From Pseudalkalibacillus sp052246725 (GTDB lineage: Bacteria > Bacillota > Bacilli > Bacillales > Fictibacillaceae): a stretch of DNA of 64,000 nucleotides. A program made the translations under genes and the position numbers. The notes under the pieces were generated by a model. That model made no database searches and was not told the DNA's origin. It worked only from the letters and a program-made list of their open reading frames with translations. The DNA is taken from assembly GCA_052246725.1 (NCBI GenBank), contig JBQQCL010000011.1. One strand, written 5' to 3'. Shown piece by piece: positions 15,645 through 24,586 of the stretch; the first letter of the stretch is position 1, and each line of letters begins with the position of its first letter.

Positions 15645-16718
15645 CTAGCCTGTCTTCACTTGATTTTTACCATTTCGCTTTGCAGAGTACAGGAGTTTGT
15701 CCGCTTTTTCAAAGAATGCTTCTTTTCCCATGCCTGCTTCGTATTCGTTAACCCCTATGCTAACAGTCACCCGTGATCCTTCCAATACGCGGAATGAAAT
15801 ACGTTCGATTTTACTTCGGATTCCTTCAATCAACTCAATCGTTCTTTCCATCGGTTTTCCGACAAAGAGCACAATGAATTCCTCTCCACCATAACGTGCA
15901 GCAAAATCATCACTGGTGATCTCTTTCTGGATCAATTCCGCGATTTGTTTCAACACCTCATCACCAGCACGATGGCCATACGTGTCATTGACCTGTTTGA
16001 AATTGTCGAGGTCAAAGATCGCCATTTGGATTGAAAAATGATATTGCGAATGGTGCGCAAGCAGTTCGTTCAAGTATTGATGGAATGAGATCTGGTTATA
16101 CATACCCGTCAAGGAATCGGTTTTCGATAACTTTTCCATCAGTGTATTTTTCACAAGAAGATCCTGTTGGTCCTCTATTGACTGGCGATAATGCTCTGTC
16201 AGCTCTAACCCTCTTTCAGTGATTCCGATAACAGCAAGGGCAGCAATTGATAGCATCGCCAGTAATGTGAAATGTTCGATGACACCGATACTACTCCTCA
16301 GCATAGGATCAATGCCCGAAAGTATGGAATAGCTGACAATGGTCAATGCAGTCGTGTATAGGATGATCTTCTTTTTGAAATAAGCGCCAGATGTAAGAAT
16401 AGGCAAAAACAAAGCCGCTTTCACTATGATCAAGTCGGGCCGGCTGTAAATGAAATTAAGCGCAATCAAAAGCCCAGCCGTGATGACGATAAAATCTTTT
16501 ATAGGATTGTCCAACCGGACAGCAATCTCTGAACCCATGACGATTAAAGCCCCGATTACGCCTGGAATAGCTACAAAATAGATCAGGTACTCTCCTAATG
16601 GTGCATCGGAGAAATTATAATTGATGAGCTTGATGATGATCGCTAAAGAAATGATCAACCAGTAGACATTGAGAATTTTCCGATTCAATTTTCGAGTATC
16701 AAGTTCCATCCGGCTCAT
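15645..16718 (-). CDS. Membrane-bound diguanylate cyclase (GGDEF)
   Basis: A 357-residue protein. The N-terminal half has about five to six hydrophobic segments (residues about 15-180), then a short linker helix (ELTEHYRQSIEDQQDLL) and a C-terminal GGDEF domain. TDSLTGMYNQISF opens the domain, the active loop is RYGGEEF near residue 275, and VSIGVNEYEAG is near the end. It should make cyclic di-GMP from two GTP in the cytoplasm. The substrate metal ligand in FDLDNFKQVNDTYGH is intact. No EAL domain is present. The sensory input would come through the membrane part, whose type I do not recognise. Start at 16718 follows GGGGTGGCCC. Confidence 0.92.
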   Translation of the reverse strand: MSRMELDTRKLNRKILNVYWLIISLAIIIKLINYNFSDAPLGEYLIYFVAIPGVIGALIVMGSEIAVRLDNPIKDFIVITAGLLIALNFIYSRPDLIIVKAALFLPILTSGAYFKKKIILYTTALTIVSYSILSGIDPMLRSSIGVIEHFTLLAMLSIAALAVIGITERGLELTEHYRQSIEDQQDLLVKNTLMEKLSKTDSLTGMYNQISFHQYLNELLAHHSQYHFSIQMAIFDLDNFKQVNDTYGHRAGDEVLKQIAELIQKEITSDDFAARYGGEEFIVLFVGKPMERTIELIEGIRSKIERISFRVLEGSRVTVSIGVNEYEAGMGKEAFFEKADKLLYSAKRNGKNQVKTG

Positions 16719-16774
16719 GGGCCACCCCGCTTTGAGTAAAAGGCTCTGTTATACTTTCTAAAATCCTCCCGGTG

Positions 16775-16855
16775 ATTCGCAAGCCTCCTAGCTTGCTTCT
16801 CGGTGTGAACTCTCACTTGGCTTGCTTTCTGCAGGAGTGTCGTGAATTTCAATTA
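16775..16855. repeat. Possible diverged repeat relic
   Basis: The stretch CGCAAGCCTCCTAGCTTGC, followed by GGCTTGCTTTCTGCAGGAGT, resembles the CGCTTTCC...GCAGGAGTCTCG parts of the long repeat, but too loosely to align with confidence. The rest of the 184-base gap holds no gene. Confidence 0.3.
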
Positions 16856-16902
16856 AAGTCTTCCCCATATTAAATCAACATGAATTTAGCAAAGCCTAGT
16901 AA

Positions 16903-17445
16903 CTAGTAATAAGGAGATATCAGAATATAGACCAATACTCCTGTCAAGCTGACATAAAGCCATAAAGGCATTGTCCACCTTGCAATTTTACGATGTTTTT
17001 CAACTTGCATGGTCAAACCACGGACCAGGGACAATAGTGCTAATGGAACGATGACTGCTGCTAAAATGATGTGTGTAATCAAAATGAAATAGTAGATGTA
17101 TTTTAATGGTCCTTCTCCGCCATATGAAGTTGATTCAGCTAAGTAATGATACGAAACGTAAGAGATTAAAAACAATGTTGTTGATGTGAATGCCGCAAAT
17201 ATGAAGCGGCGGTGCAGCTTGATGTTTTTACGCAGGATAAACCAAAGCGCTGCTAGCAAAAACACAAACGTAAAACTATTGAAAATTGCATTCAATAATG
17301 GCAATACTGTGATGTCAAAGCCCGTTTCCCCCTCATACTCAGGTAAAAAGAAAAGGACGACGACCAATGCATTTATTAAAATCGATAGGAACACGACGAG
17401 TCCCGTGTAGCTTTTCTTATTTGTAGCAGATGAATTCTGATTCAT
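16903..17445 (-). CDS. DUF420 membrane protein (YozB/CtaM-like)
   Basis: A 180-residue protein with five predicted membrane helices; HRRFIFAAFTSTTLFLISYVSYHY and FILITHIILAAVIVPLALLSL carry the conserved histidines of DUF420. CtaM, the Staphylococcus member, is needed to mature the aa3-type haem-copper oxidase. A quinol oxidase operon (qoxABCD) is present at 57-61 kb, so a role in its assembly is plausible but inferred. The start is ATG at 17445 (MNQNSSATNKK), preceded by AGGAGAGAAACC. The ORF could be read 34 codons longer, without a ribosome site. Confidence 0.85.
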   Translation of the reverse strand: MNQNSSATNKKSYTGLVVFLSILINALVVVLFFLPEYEGETGFDITVLPLLNAIFNSFTFVFLLAALWFILRKNIKLHRRFIFAAFTSTTLFLISYVSYHYLAESTSYGGEGPLKYIYYFILITHIILAAVIVPLALLSLVRGLTMQVEKHRKIARWTMPLWLYVSLTGVLVYILISPYY

Positions 17446-17559
17446 GGTTTCTCTCCTATTCAACAAAAGTTCTCCTTCAAGAATAAAAGATGTGTGAGCT
17501 GCGAGGCAACTTTTTGTCCATGAATCCACAAAAGGTTCAAATCTCACCCAAAAATAAAT

Positions 17560-18579
17560 TCATCTTTTCTTACTGATTCTTTCCAAATCTTCTAATACAT
17601 CTTCTAAAGCGAGTAACTCATATATGATTGTCAGACGTTGTGAGATATGTCGTTTCGTACTGGAAGCTTCCGTATCATTACGGCGATCCCTCTCAGAAAT
17701 GAATAAAGAATCAAGCTCTTCTATCAGCTTGTCATGCTGTTGACTTACGTTGTGTTCGGGATCTTTTAAGATAGCGGCAATTGATGCGGCGGAATTAATG
17801 ATGGTCTGAGATTGGTCTGGAGGTAATTTTGCCTTCTCTATATTAAGATATAACAAATTCCCGAAATGATAAAGAATCTTTTGGAAATATTCCAATTTTT
17901 TGACAACCACACCGAATTTCTGGATATCCTTCAAATTGTGTCTTCTGTATTTCCACTCCTCCCGTTGATATTGGGCAAGCGAAAATGTACGTTCTAAATC
18001 CTTGCTTAAGCGTTGATATTCGAGCAGCAGGACTTTCGAGTTATTTCTTTCAATAAACTTTGTCAATAGTTGACCCGAGCCCTCGTATAGTTCGTCTACT
18101 TTCTTGATGACCATTTCGTTATATTGCGGGGGAAGAATAATGAAATTGATGATGGTCGAAACAACGAGCCCGATCAGCGTTGTGCTGAGTCTCACAAAAA
18201 AAGAGTTCACAAATTGGTCTTCCGTTTCTGCAATCATAGCAACAGCTGTCAACGTAGCAACCAACATCCCAGCATCGAGCCGTAATTTGTGACAGACCGC
18301 CAGTGTAAGCGTTGCGGCTAAGGCATAAGCGAGTGAAGACTGCCCAAGCATCGATTCGAAAAGCATCGCAAAACCAGCACCAATCATTGCCGCTGGAAAA
18401 CGGATCATTCCTTTTTTTATTGAGTCGGACGCTGTCGGTTCAACTGTAACGATTGCTGTGATGACTGCAAATAGAGCTGGAAGATTGAAAATGTTACAGA
18501 TCAGTGCTGTGACGAAGGCTGCAAGACCTGTCTTGAGCACCCGACCTCCAATCCATTTATTTATAGCGAATTTTTTCAC
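17560..18579 (-). CDS. FUSC/aromatic acid exporter family membrane protein (DUF939)
   Basis: A 339-residue protein. The N-terminal 150 residues form about four to six helices with the family motif FAVITAIVTVEPTASDSIKKG. The C-terminal 190 residues are a charged helical cytoplasmic domain rich in E, K and R. The family includes exporters of aromatic carboxylates and lipoteichoic-acid-related proteins, usually working as oligomers. No partner membrane-fusion subunit is present here. The gene stands alone between the DUF420 gene and a divergent zinc-ribbon gene. Confidence 0.8.
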   Translation of the reverse strand: MKKFAINKWIGGRVLKTGLAAFVTALICNIFNLPALFAVITAIVTVEPTASDSIKKGMIRFPAAMIGAGFAMLFESMLGQSSLAYALAATLTLAVCHKLRLDAGMLVATLTAVAMIAETEDQFVNSFFVRLSTTLIGLVVSTIINFIILPPQYNEMVIKKVDELYEGSGQLLTKFIERNNSKVLLLEYQRLSKDLERTFSLAQYQREEWKYRRHNLKDIQKFGVVVKKLEYFQKILYHFGNLLYLNIEKAKLPPDQSQTIINSAASIAAILKDPEHNVSQQHDKLIEELDSLFISERDRRNDTEASSTKRHISQRLTIIYELLALEDVLEDLERISKKR

Positions 18580-18777
18580 TTTTCATCCATCCCGATACAC
18601 AATTTGTTATCTATTGTACCAATACTGACGGCACGGCTCCACCTATCCATTAAGGAAATTGATGTAACCATTTGTGGCATTTTTAAAAAACTTGAAATAT
18701 TTTCATTTTAATAGTTCCAAAGAATCCTAATATATGACAAAATAAATACAGGAGTCTGCTAAAAGTGAGGGAAGAAA

Positions 18778-19917
18778 ATGTTTTGTTCGAATTGTGGAAA
18801 TAAATTGCACACGTATGACCAATATTGTGAAACATGCGGAGCAAAACGCCTGGAAACGGTAGAGCCTACAAGAAAAGACATAAAACGTTGGCACTGGCTG
18901 ACACCGCTCATAGCCCTCGTCATTACAGCAATCTGCCTATCAGGCTATTTTTATAGTGAACATAATAAGACGAATGCCGCGATGGAATCTTTTAAAAAAG
19001 GGGAAACAGCAGCACTCGAAAGTGAGTATAAGGATGCTCGTGAACATTTCGAGGAAGCACTTACAATACGCTCAGAATTTCCTGCGGCAACGGAAAATAA
19101 AAAGCTTGTCAATTCCGCAATCGAAGCAAAGGAACGTCTACATATTGCCAAAAAACATCAAGAGGAAAAAGAATTCAGCAAGTCCTTTGAACAGATCGAG
19201 AAGGCTTCGGAAATCGTCTCAGGATACTCGGGGAAAGTAGCTGATACGATCCAACTAGATATAAAGAATACAAGAATGAATGTTAATGTTGCAGAGATCA
19301 GATACGAAATGAACGGTAAGTCAACGCTTGAAGAGCTGGAACCGATCCTCATAAAAGCAGAAAAGCTAGATGTTGAAGAAGCTAAAGAAATTGCCGAAGA
19401 CCTCCGCAACCGGATTGCAAACATCGCCTATGCCCAAGCGAATGCACTACTGACAGACCATCAGTTCTCTGCTGCACTTGCCTCTGTAAAAAAAGGTTTA
19501 TACCACGAACCGAAGAATGAGAAGCTCATCAACTTGAAATCGACCATCCAGAATGAACAAGCCGCTTTCGAAAAGGCGGAGGAACATCGACTTGAACAAG
19601 CCCTCATTGCAGCTGCAGAAGAAAAAGAACGTAATTTGAATGATGCTCTAGAGATCATCTCCCTCAAAACGTCGTTGAATGAATTGGGAGACCTTGTCGT
19701 TAAAGGGACTGTCAAAAGCAAAGCTACAGTTCCAATCAACTCTATTCGTGTTTCTTATTCCCTGGTTGATAAGAAGAAAGTTTTTGATGAAAATGAAGTC
19801 TATATCTATCCTGATCTTCTATATCCTGGCGAAAAAGGAACATTTGAATACACCCATTTTATGATCGATAAAAAGCTTGACGTTGAATTTAATGAAGCGA
19901 ATTGGTATTTAAAATAA
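18778..19917 (+). CDS. Membrane protein with N-terminal zinc ribbon, helical repeats and FxLYD-like C-terminal domain
   Basis: A 379-residue protein. A zinc ribbon of two CxxC pairs (Cys3, Cys6, Cys17, Cys20) comes first, then one transmembrane helix (residues about 41-59). A long helical region (about 65-280) contains at least two TPR-like hairpins (ESEYKDAREHFEEALTI; DHQFSAALASVKKGLY). A beta-rich end has the look of an FxLYD domain (GDLVVKGTVKSKATVPINSIRVSYSL). The ribbon would be cytoplasmic and the rest outside. Function is unknown. The neighbouring gene, in the same direction 136 bases on, encodes a membrane-anchored HtrA-like protease, and the pair suggests an envelope quality-control or signalling role (inference). 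Confidence 0.75.
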   Translation: MFCSNCGNKLHTYDQYCETCGAKRLETVEPTRKDIKRWHWLTPLIALVITAICLSGYFYSEHNKTNAAMESFKKGETAALESEYKDAREHFEEALTIRSEFPAATENKKLVNSAIEAKERLHIAKKHQEEKEFSKSFEQIEKASEIVSGYSGKVADTIQLDIKNTRMNVNVAEIRYEMNGKSTLEELEPILIKAEKLDVEEAKEIAEDLRNRIANIAYAQANALLTDHQFSAALASVKKGLYHEPKNEKLINLKSTIQNEQAAFEKAEEHRLEQALIAAAEEKERNLNDALEIISLKTSLNELGDLVVKGTVKSKATVPINSIRVSYSLVDKKKVFDENEVYIYPDLLYPGEKGTFEYTHFMIDKKLDVEFNEANWYLK

Positions 19918-19926
19918 TGGCATTAG

Positions 19927-20018
19927 TAAAGAAAACTCGGGCTTTGCCAAGCCTTTGGCGCAGGCTGAGCTTTAGTTGCGCTTATATTGAAGAAAGTATT
20001 TTATACTTTCTTTAAATG
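19927..20018 (-). repeat. Short repeat SR, solo copy e
   Basis: A complete copy with both hairpins, including a perfect AAGAAAGTAT/ATACTTTCTT stem with TTT loop. It separates the zinc-ribbon gene from the protease gene and takes up nearly all of the space where a terminator or promoter would be. Confidence 0.8.
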
Positions 20019-20053
20019 AAATAAAACTAAAATAATTGAAAGGGAGGATAAGA

Positions 20054-21208
20054 GTGAAACGTCCTGCCATTCTCTCCATTTTCATAACCTCCCTGATTCT
20101 GATCGCCGGTGTTGTTGGAGGTTACTTCTTACATGATCATTATAGCAGTGTAAAAGTTCTGGCTACCTCATCGCTAGGACACGAAAACAGCGAACATGAA
20201 AAAGTGGAATCTCCTATAGAGAAGGACCTGAAAACAATCATTCATGAGAGTCAAAAAAGCGTCGTCCAACTGGAAGTCACTCATGATGATAGTGAAAGCG
20301 TAGGATCAGGGTTCCTTTATAATGAATACGGGGATGTTGTCACAAACGCCCATGTGGTCAAAGGCGGAAAGAGAATCATGGTCCGTACAGCAAATGCTCA
20401 GCAATACGAAGGGCAATTGATTGGTATCGGAGAATCAACTGATATCGCTGTCGTCCGAGTTCCAGAGCTTGCAGGGGAACAGTTCCTTGAAATCGCAACA
20501 GACTTTGAAGCCGAGATTGGTGATGAAGTAGTAGCTTTGGGCAGCCCCCTTGGGTTACAGAACACCGTGACCACTGGAATCATCAGCGGTCTGAACCGGG
20601 AATTCAAGATTGATGGTTATACCTATTCGAATGTCTATCAAATTTCTGCCCCTATCGCCAAAGGGAACAGTGGCGGTCCACTGATTGATAAACAAACAGG
20701 GTTGGTCCTCGCACTTAACTCAGCTGGAACAGAAGAAGGGTCAATCGGGTTCAGCATCCCTCTTTCAGATGTGCACAATAAAATTTCAGTGTGGTCCGAA
20801 GATCCTGTTGAATATACAAATGAATCTGGTGATAACATCGAACTCCCTTCTTCTGAAATGACAATAGACGAAGAAAAGAGTAAATACCTGGTCAACTATT
20901 TCTTCAACAGTCTAGCAATTGGAGATTATGTCACAGCGTATTCCCTGCTTGGAAGCAAATGGCAGACGGACACGCCTTATAAAAAGTTCCGGGAAGGATA
21001 TATCCATACGATAGACATTACTAAAAACAAAATCAGCAGTGAACCAGTCGAAGATGGGGATAAATATAAGGTGACGATCATTATAGAAGCCCTCGAGCGT
21101 AAGAAAGACAAAAGTACGAAAACCGTATTATATAAATGCAATTATGAGGTCGGTCTTGAAAATAATCAGCCTAAAATTTTAAGTGGAAAAGCTGAAGAAA
21201 TTGAATAG
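20054..21208 (+). CDS. Membrane-anchored trypsin-like (S1C/HtrA-like) serine protease
   Basis: A 384-residue protein starting at GTG 20054 (AGGGAGG six bases upstream), then a signal-anchor helix (residues about 5-25). The trypsin-like domain has the full triad: His100 in NAHVV, Asp130 in STDIAVVRV and Ser206 in GNSGGPL. There is no PDZ domain; instead about 95 residues follow (from about residue 285) that look like a ligand-binding alpha/beta domain of the NTF2 type (YLVNYFFNSLAIGDYVTAYSLLGSKW). It should act outside the membrane on misfolded or signal proteins. The absence of PDZ separates it from HtrA/HtrB. It forms a likely pair with the upstream zinc-ribbon gene. Confidence 0.85.
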   Translation: MKRPAILSIFITSLILIAGVVGGYFLHDHYSSVKVLATSSLGHENSEHEKVESPIEKDLKTIIHESQKSVVQLEVTHDDSESVGSGFLYNEYGDVVTNAHVVKGGKRIMVRTANAQQYEGQLIGIGESTDIAVVRVPELAGEQFLEIATDFEAEIGDEVVALGSPLGLQNTVTTGIISGLNREFKIDGYTYSNVYQISAPIAKGNSGGPLIDKQTGLVLALNSAGTEEGSIGFSIPLSDVHNKISVWSEDPVEYTNESGDNIELPSSEMTIDEEKSKYLVNYFFNSLAIGDYVTAYSLLGSKWQTDTPYKKFREGYIHTIDITKNKISSEPVEDGDKYKVTIIIEALERKKDKSTKTVLYKCNYEVGLENNQPKILSGKAEEIE

Positions 21209-21288
21209 GGAATAATGACAAAATGGTGCATCATGTCGTCTGGTAGGAAAAAGCCAGATGGGAATGCATCATTTTTCTGTTTTTCCTT

Positions 21289-21661
21289 GGCTGTTTTTTT
21301 GTTGCTCTTGAAAGTCGTTGATTTCCGCTCCAGGATGCTCGCTTTCCGCGGGCGTGCGGTGAGCCCACTCGTCGCCTTGCGGCCTCAGGAGTCTCCTTTT
21401 CAAGGAAGCATTTGTGCTCCTGCGTCTACAAGAAAGTCCTGTCGAAGCGAGCTTCCTCGTCGCATGCCTTGCGAGGAGATTATTCAGGTAGTAGGCACGC
21501 TGATCCCGTAGGACAAGGAAAGCTTCGGCAGCGTTACATCGTACGAAGAAAATGCGATTTTCATTTTCGAGGAGTCTCGCACCTTGCTCTCCAATCAACT
21601 TGCACAAGGTGAGTTTTTTAAAATGACTCAAAAGCAACAATCTTTTAAAAAAGAGTCTTTT
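21289..21661 (+). repeat. Long repeat LR, copy D (no SR insert, with 60-bp module)
   Basis: The site TTGCTCTTG/AAAGTCG is uninterrupted, so the short repeat is absent as in copy A. The 60-bp module is present with AGGA at each end (21510-21513 and 21570-21573). ORFs across this copy (on both strands) are repeat by-products. It fills the gap between the protease and nucleotidase genes. Confidence 0.85.
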
Positions 21662-21753
21662 TCTTAGACAATCCCCTTTGGTGAGTGATTTATCTTTTCA
21701 ATAAGTCTTGCTATACTTTAAACCATAATGCGGGACACAAAAGGAGCAGAAAA

Positions 21754-22302
21754 ATGATTACCCTCTTGATCGACATGGATTCGGTGATCTGCGATTTGAT
21801 GAGCGAATGGCATCGCCGATATAACGAAAAATATGACGATAACCTTAGTGTAGAAGATCTTGACTGCTGGCAAAGTGAAAAATATGTCAAAACGGAATGC
21901 GGCACTAAAATCTATGATTTTTTAGATGAGCCAGGTCTGTTTATCCGGCTGGAGCCATTGCCGAATGCAATAGATGTATTGAGGAGGCTTTCTGAACGCC
22001 ATGACATCCTCATCGTTACAAGCAGCCGTACCTACGCATACACCGAAAAGGAAAAATGGGTTGAAAAGTACCTTCCATTCATCGGGGCAAGAAATCTGAT
22101 TTTCACACACCGCAAGGATATGGTCCGAGGAGATATTCTTTTTGACGATGCACCACACAATTTAATCGCTTTCGAAGAGTCTGGACGAAAAGCAGTCGCA
22201 ATGGATTATCGATACAATCGCAATATAGATGTTGAACGGGTCCAAAATTGGCTTGAGTTTGAGCAATGGGTTGAAAAATGTGAAATGGGTGAACAATCGT
22301 GA
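21754..22302 (+). CDS. 5'(3')-deoxyribonucleotidase-like HAD phosphatase (NT5C type)
   Basis: A 182-residue phosphatase. The start is ATG at 21754 (MITLLIDMDSVICD) with AAAAGGAGC upstream. The HAD nucleophile motif is DMDSVICD (residues 7-14), motif II is ILIVTSSRTY, and motif IV is GDILFDDAPHN. It would dephosphorylate nucleoside monophosphates in the cytoplasm. The overlapping GTGA junction with the next gene (a flavoprotein) shows the two are cotranscribed and coupled. Confidence 0.85.
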   Translation: MITLLIDMDSVICDLMSEWHRRYNEKYDDNLSVEDLDCWQSEKYVKTECGTKIYDFLDEPGLFIRLEPLPNAIDVLRRLSERHDILIVTSSRTYAYTEKEKWVEKYLPFIGARNLIFTHRKDMVRGDILFDDAPHNLIAFEESGRKAVAMDYRYNRNIDVERVQNWLEFEQWVEKCEMGEQS

Positions 22303-23228
22303 AAAAAACGGATATACTTATCATCGGCGGTGGTCCAGCAGGCATATCTGCGGCAATCTGGTGTCAACGTCTTGGCTTGAATTATCTACTAATTGAAGAA
22401 CAGGCAGAGTTAGGTGGGCAATTGAAGGATATCTATAACCGTATCGTGGACTACCCTGGATATATCTATGAAAATGGACAAACTCTTAAACAACAATTGA
22501 CCAAACATATCGATGAAGTGGATGCCCGTTATCATGTAAAGATGAAAATCCATCGCCTTGACCATACCAATCGAATCACTTCACTAATACAAAATGAAAA
22601 AGAATCGAAACTCAATTATCACTATTTGATTCTTGCAACCGGTACTACAGTAAGACGACTCGACATACCAGGTGAGCAGGAAATGATCGATCGTGGTGAA
22701 ATATATTCTGCCACAAAGGACCGACATCGTTTTGAAGGGAAAAAAGTGGTTGTAGTTGGGGGTGGCGATCGCGCATTCGAAGGTGCCCTGTTATTGGCAG
22801 AAAGCGGTGCTAGCGTTTATTTGATCCATCGTTCCAAAGAATTCCGGGCACGTGAAGAATTTAAGAAGCCTGTGACGGATCATTCTAAAATCAACATTTT
22901 ATGTGACACGGTTGTCAAAAACATTCAACACGCAGAAAACGGAATCGTCGGAGTCGATTTACGAAACCGCTTGACCAACTCAGTCACTCATTTGTCCGTT
23001 GAAGGTGTCTTCATCCGGATCGGCGTCCAACCGAACATCCGATACGTAAAAGAATACGTCAGCCTCGATGAAGGGAATTATGTGCAGGTTGATTCTTGTC
23101 AACGCACAAGCGACCCGTACATCTACGCAATTGGTGATGTATGTACACACCCTGTTTTTTCGAGCATATCCAATGCAACGGCACAGGGAATGATCGCCGC
23201 AAAGCATCTTTCTCTGAAGCTGTGTTGA
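22299..23228 (+). CDS. Thioredoxin-reductase-like FAD/NAD(P) oxidoreductase lacking the redox cysteine pair
   Basis: A 309-residue flavoprotein with two Rossmann motifs: FAD-binding GGGPAGISAA near the N-terminus and NAD(P)-binding GGGDRAFEGALLLAESGA near residue 150. A C-terminal GDV motif is in YAIGDVCTH. Thioredoxin reductase has CATCD just before the second Rossmann motif; here the residues are SATKD, so no disulfide can form. It may pass electrons to a flavin, ferredoxin or another protein, like ferredoxin-NADP reductases, but the partner is unknown. The GTG start (22299) overlaps the upstream stop. A weak hairpin follows (23273-23310). Confidence 0.88.
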   Translation: MKKTDILIIGGGPAGISAAIWCQRLGLNYLLIEEQAELGGQLKDIYNRIVDYPGYIYENGQTLKQQLTKHIDEVDARYHVKMKIHRLDHTNRITSLIQNEKESKLNYHYLILATGTTVRRLDIPGEQEMIDRGEIYSATKDRHRFEGKKVVVVGGGDRAFEGALLLAESGASVYLIHRSKEFRAREEFKKPVTDHSKINILCDTVVKNIQHAENGIVGVDLRNRLTNSVTHLSVEGVFIRIGVQPNIRYVKEYVSLDEGNYVQVDSCQRTSDPYIYAIGDVCTHPVFSSISNATAQGMIAAKHLSLKLC

Positions 23229-23272
23229 GGGAATGATAAAACCATGCACATCCCTAATTTGCATAAATCAGA

Positions 23273-23310
23273 GGGCTGTCATCAAGTGCTAAACAATTAC
23301 GGGACAGCCC
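23273..23310 (+). terminator. Terminator of the nucleotidase-flavoprotein operon
   Basis: GGGCTGTC pairs with GACAGCCC across a 22-base loop. A CCTCCCTCTT tail follows, which is weak. It could also serve the convergent nucleotidyltransferase gene ending at 23347. Confidence 0.55.
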
Positions 23311-23346
23311 CCTCCCTCTTATTAAAACGGTCTAACTAACAACTTA

Positions 23347-24186
23347 TCACTTGTCAGATGCTCCTGGCCGAGCAGATTGCGCTCTCTTCAACTGGTCCTC
23401 AATGCTCACCTCAGGACAATGTAGTTGAATGAGTTGTGCGGTTTCTCTGATTAACTCCTCCAATTGAGTGATACTAACCCTTAATGACGCATTTGTAAGT
23501 ATCTGATGAATCCTATCTGAAAAAAACTCCGGTTTCACTTCCATCCTTTCACTCGTTTCATGCAGCCATTTCAATCCTGGATGATGGATATACATTTCAT
23601 TCAATGCACTCAATGTGACGAGTAATTTTTTTGAAACATCCACGAGTATTGAATGAAGGAAAAGTGAATCTTTTCGTTGAGCAAGAGCTTCACGGCTTTG
23701 CCAACTACCATCGAAGTCAAACGAATGGAGAATAAGCTTTTCTTTTAAAGGTTTTGGATAGGAAAAAATAGATTCAAGGTAACCTTCAAATATTGCCGTT
23801 CCTTTGAAGGGAACGCCATCTGAAATCGCCCCGATCAGACATTGTTTTTCTAGGGAGATGTCCCCATCCTTCATCGATTGGATATACCCCTCAACTGTCG
23901 ATCCTAGGAAACTGCTGATTTCAAATTTTGTCCCATTTGCCAAAAAGGACTCCGACCATTCCTGATCTTCATAAGGATGAAAATTCAGGATCACCCCTTT
24001 CGCCTGGTTGATTGGATGCAAGCGATCCTGATCCTCAGGTGGTTCATTCCATATCAAAAAAAGTTCAACATCAGAAAACTGATCTTCCCATCCTCTCGAA
24101 ACCGATCCTCCTAAAAAAATCATTTCAAGCTTTGGATTTGTCTTATAAACTTCTGCTATTTTTCTAGCTTGTTCGAATAAAGTCAT
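23347..24186 (-). CDS. Nucleotidyltransferase-domain protein
   Basis: A 279-residue protein with an N-terminal Pol-beta-type nucleotidyltransferase fold: FLGGSVSRGWEDQFSDVELFLIW (G-S-x8-10-DxE) around residues 26-47, then a helical C-terminal domain, as in aminoglycoside adenylyltransferases and related enzymes. The second metal ligand is Glu rather than the usual Asp. The start ATG (24186) is preceded by AGGGGAGC; an upstream ATG (24219) would put this ribosome site inside the coding region. The target (drug, RNA or toxin) is not predictable. Confidence 0.8.
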   Translation of the reverse strand: MTLFEQARKIAEVYKTNPKLEMIFLGGSVSRGWEDQFSDVELFLIWNEPPEDQDRLHPINQAKGVILNFHPYEDQEWSESFLANGTKFEISSFLGSTVEGYIQSMKDGDISLEKQCLIGAISDGVPFKGTAIFEGYLESIFSYPKPLKEKLILHSFDFDGSWQSREALAQRKDSLFLHSILVDVSKKLLVTLSALNEMYIHHPGLKWLHETSERMEVKPEFFSDRIHQILTNASLRVSITQLEELIRETAQLIQLHCPEVSIEDQLKRAQSARPGASDK

Positions 24187-24242
24187 TTGCTGCTCCCCTG
24201 TCATGGTAATCAGTTCCAATTATAGCAAAACAAAAACATATT

Positions 24243-24506
24243 TCAGTGGTGAATTTTGATAAAATAGATTTTGTATACTTTATTGTTGATTTTTGCGAAA
24301 TTCACTTCTATCCTGCAGCTAGGAACGAGCGTTTTTGTAATGTCGTGGTACAGCAGAATTTTGGGTCCTGAACGTGAAAAAGCTTCCAGTTGATTGTTGG
24401 TTACTTCAAAGCGTTGAAGTAAGACCCGACCGAACCTATGAAAATAAATGAATAACGTTTGTGCACCCCCATTTCTGACTAACATAGAAAGAATGTTTAT
24501 GTACAT
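24243..24506 (-). CDS. Hypothetical small ORF, uncertain
   Basis: An 87-codon open frame, hydrophilic in the middle and ending YKIYFIKIHH. No ribosome site precedes either ATG (24506 or 24485), and I recognise no family. It lies in a 400-base gap between the divergent nucleotidyltransferase and MscS genes, and could be non-coding. Confidence 0.25.
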   Translation of the reverse strand: MYINILSMLVRNGGAQTLFIYFHRFGRVLLQRFEVTNNQLEAFSRSGPKILLYHDITKTLVPSCRIEVNFAKINNKVYKIYFIKIHH

Positions 24507-24586
24507 CGTATTGAATATTTTACCTTCCTACTCGTTTTTGATAGATTTAAGTTTATAGCCTACATAGAAGGGGTGCAGTTAACGTC

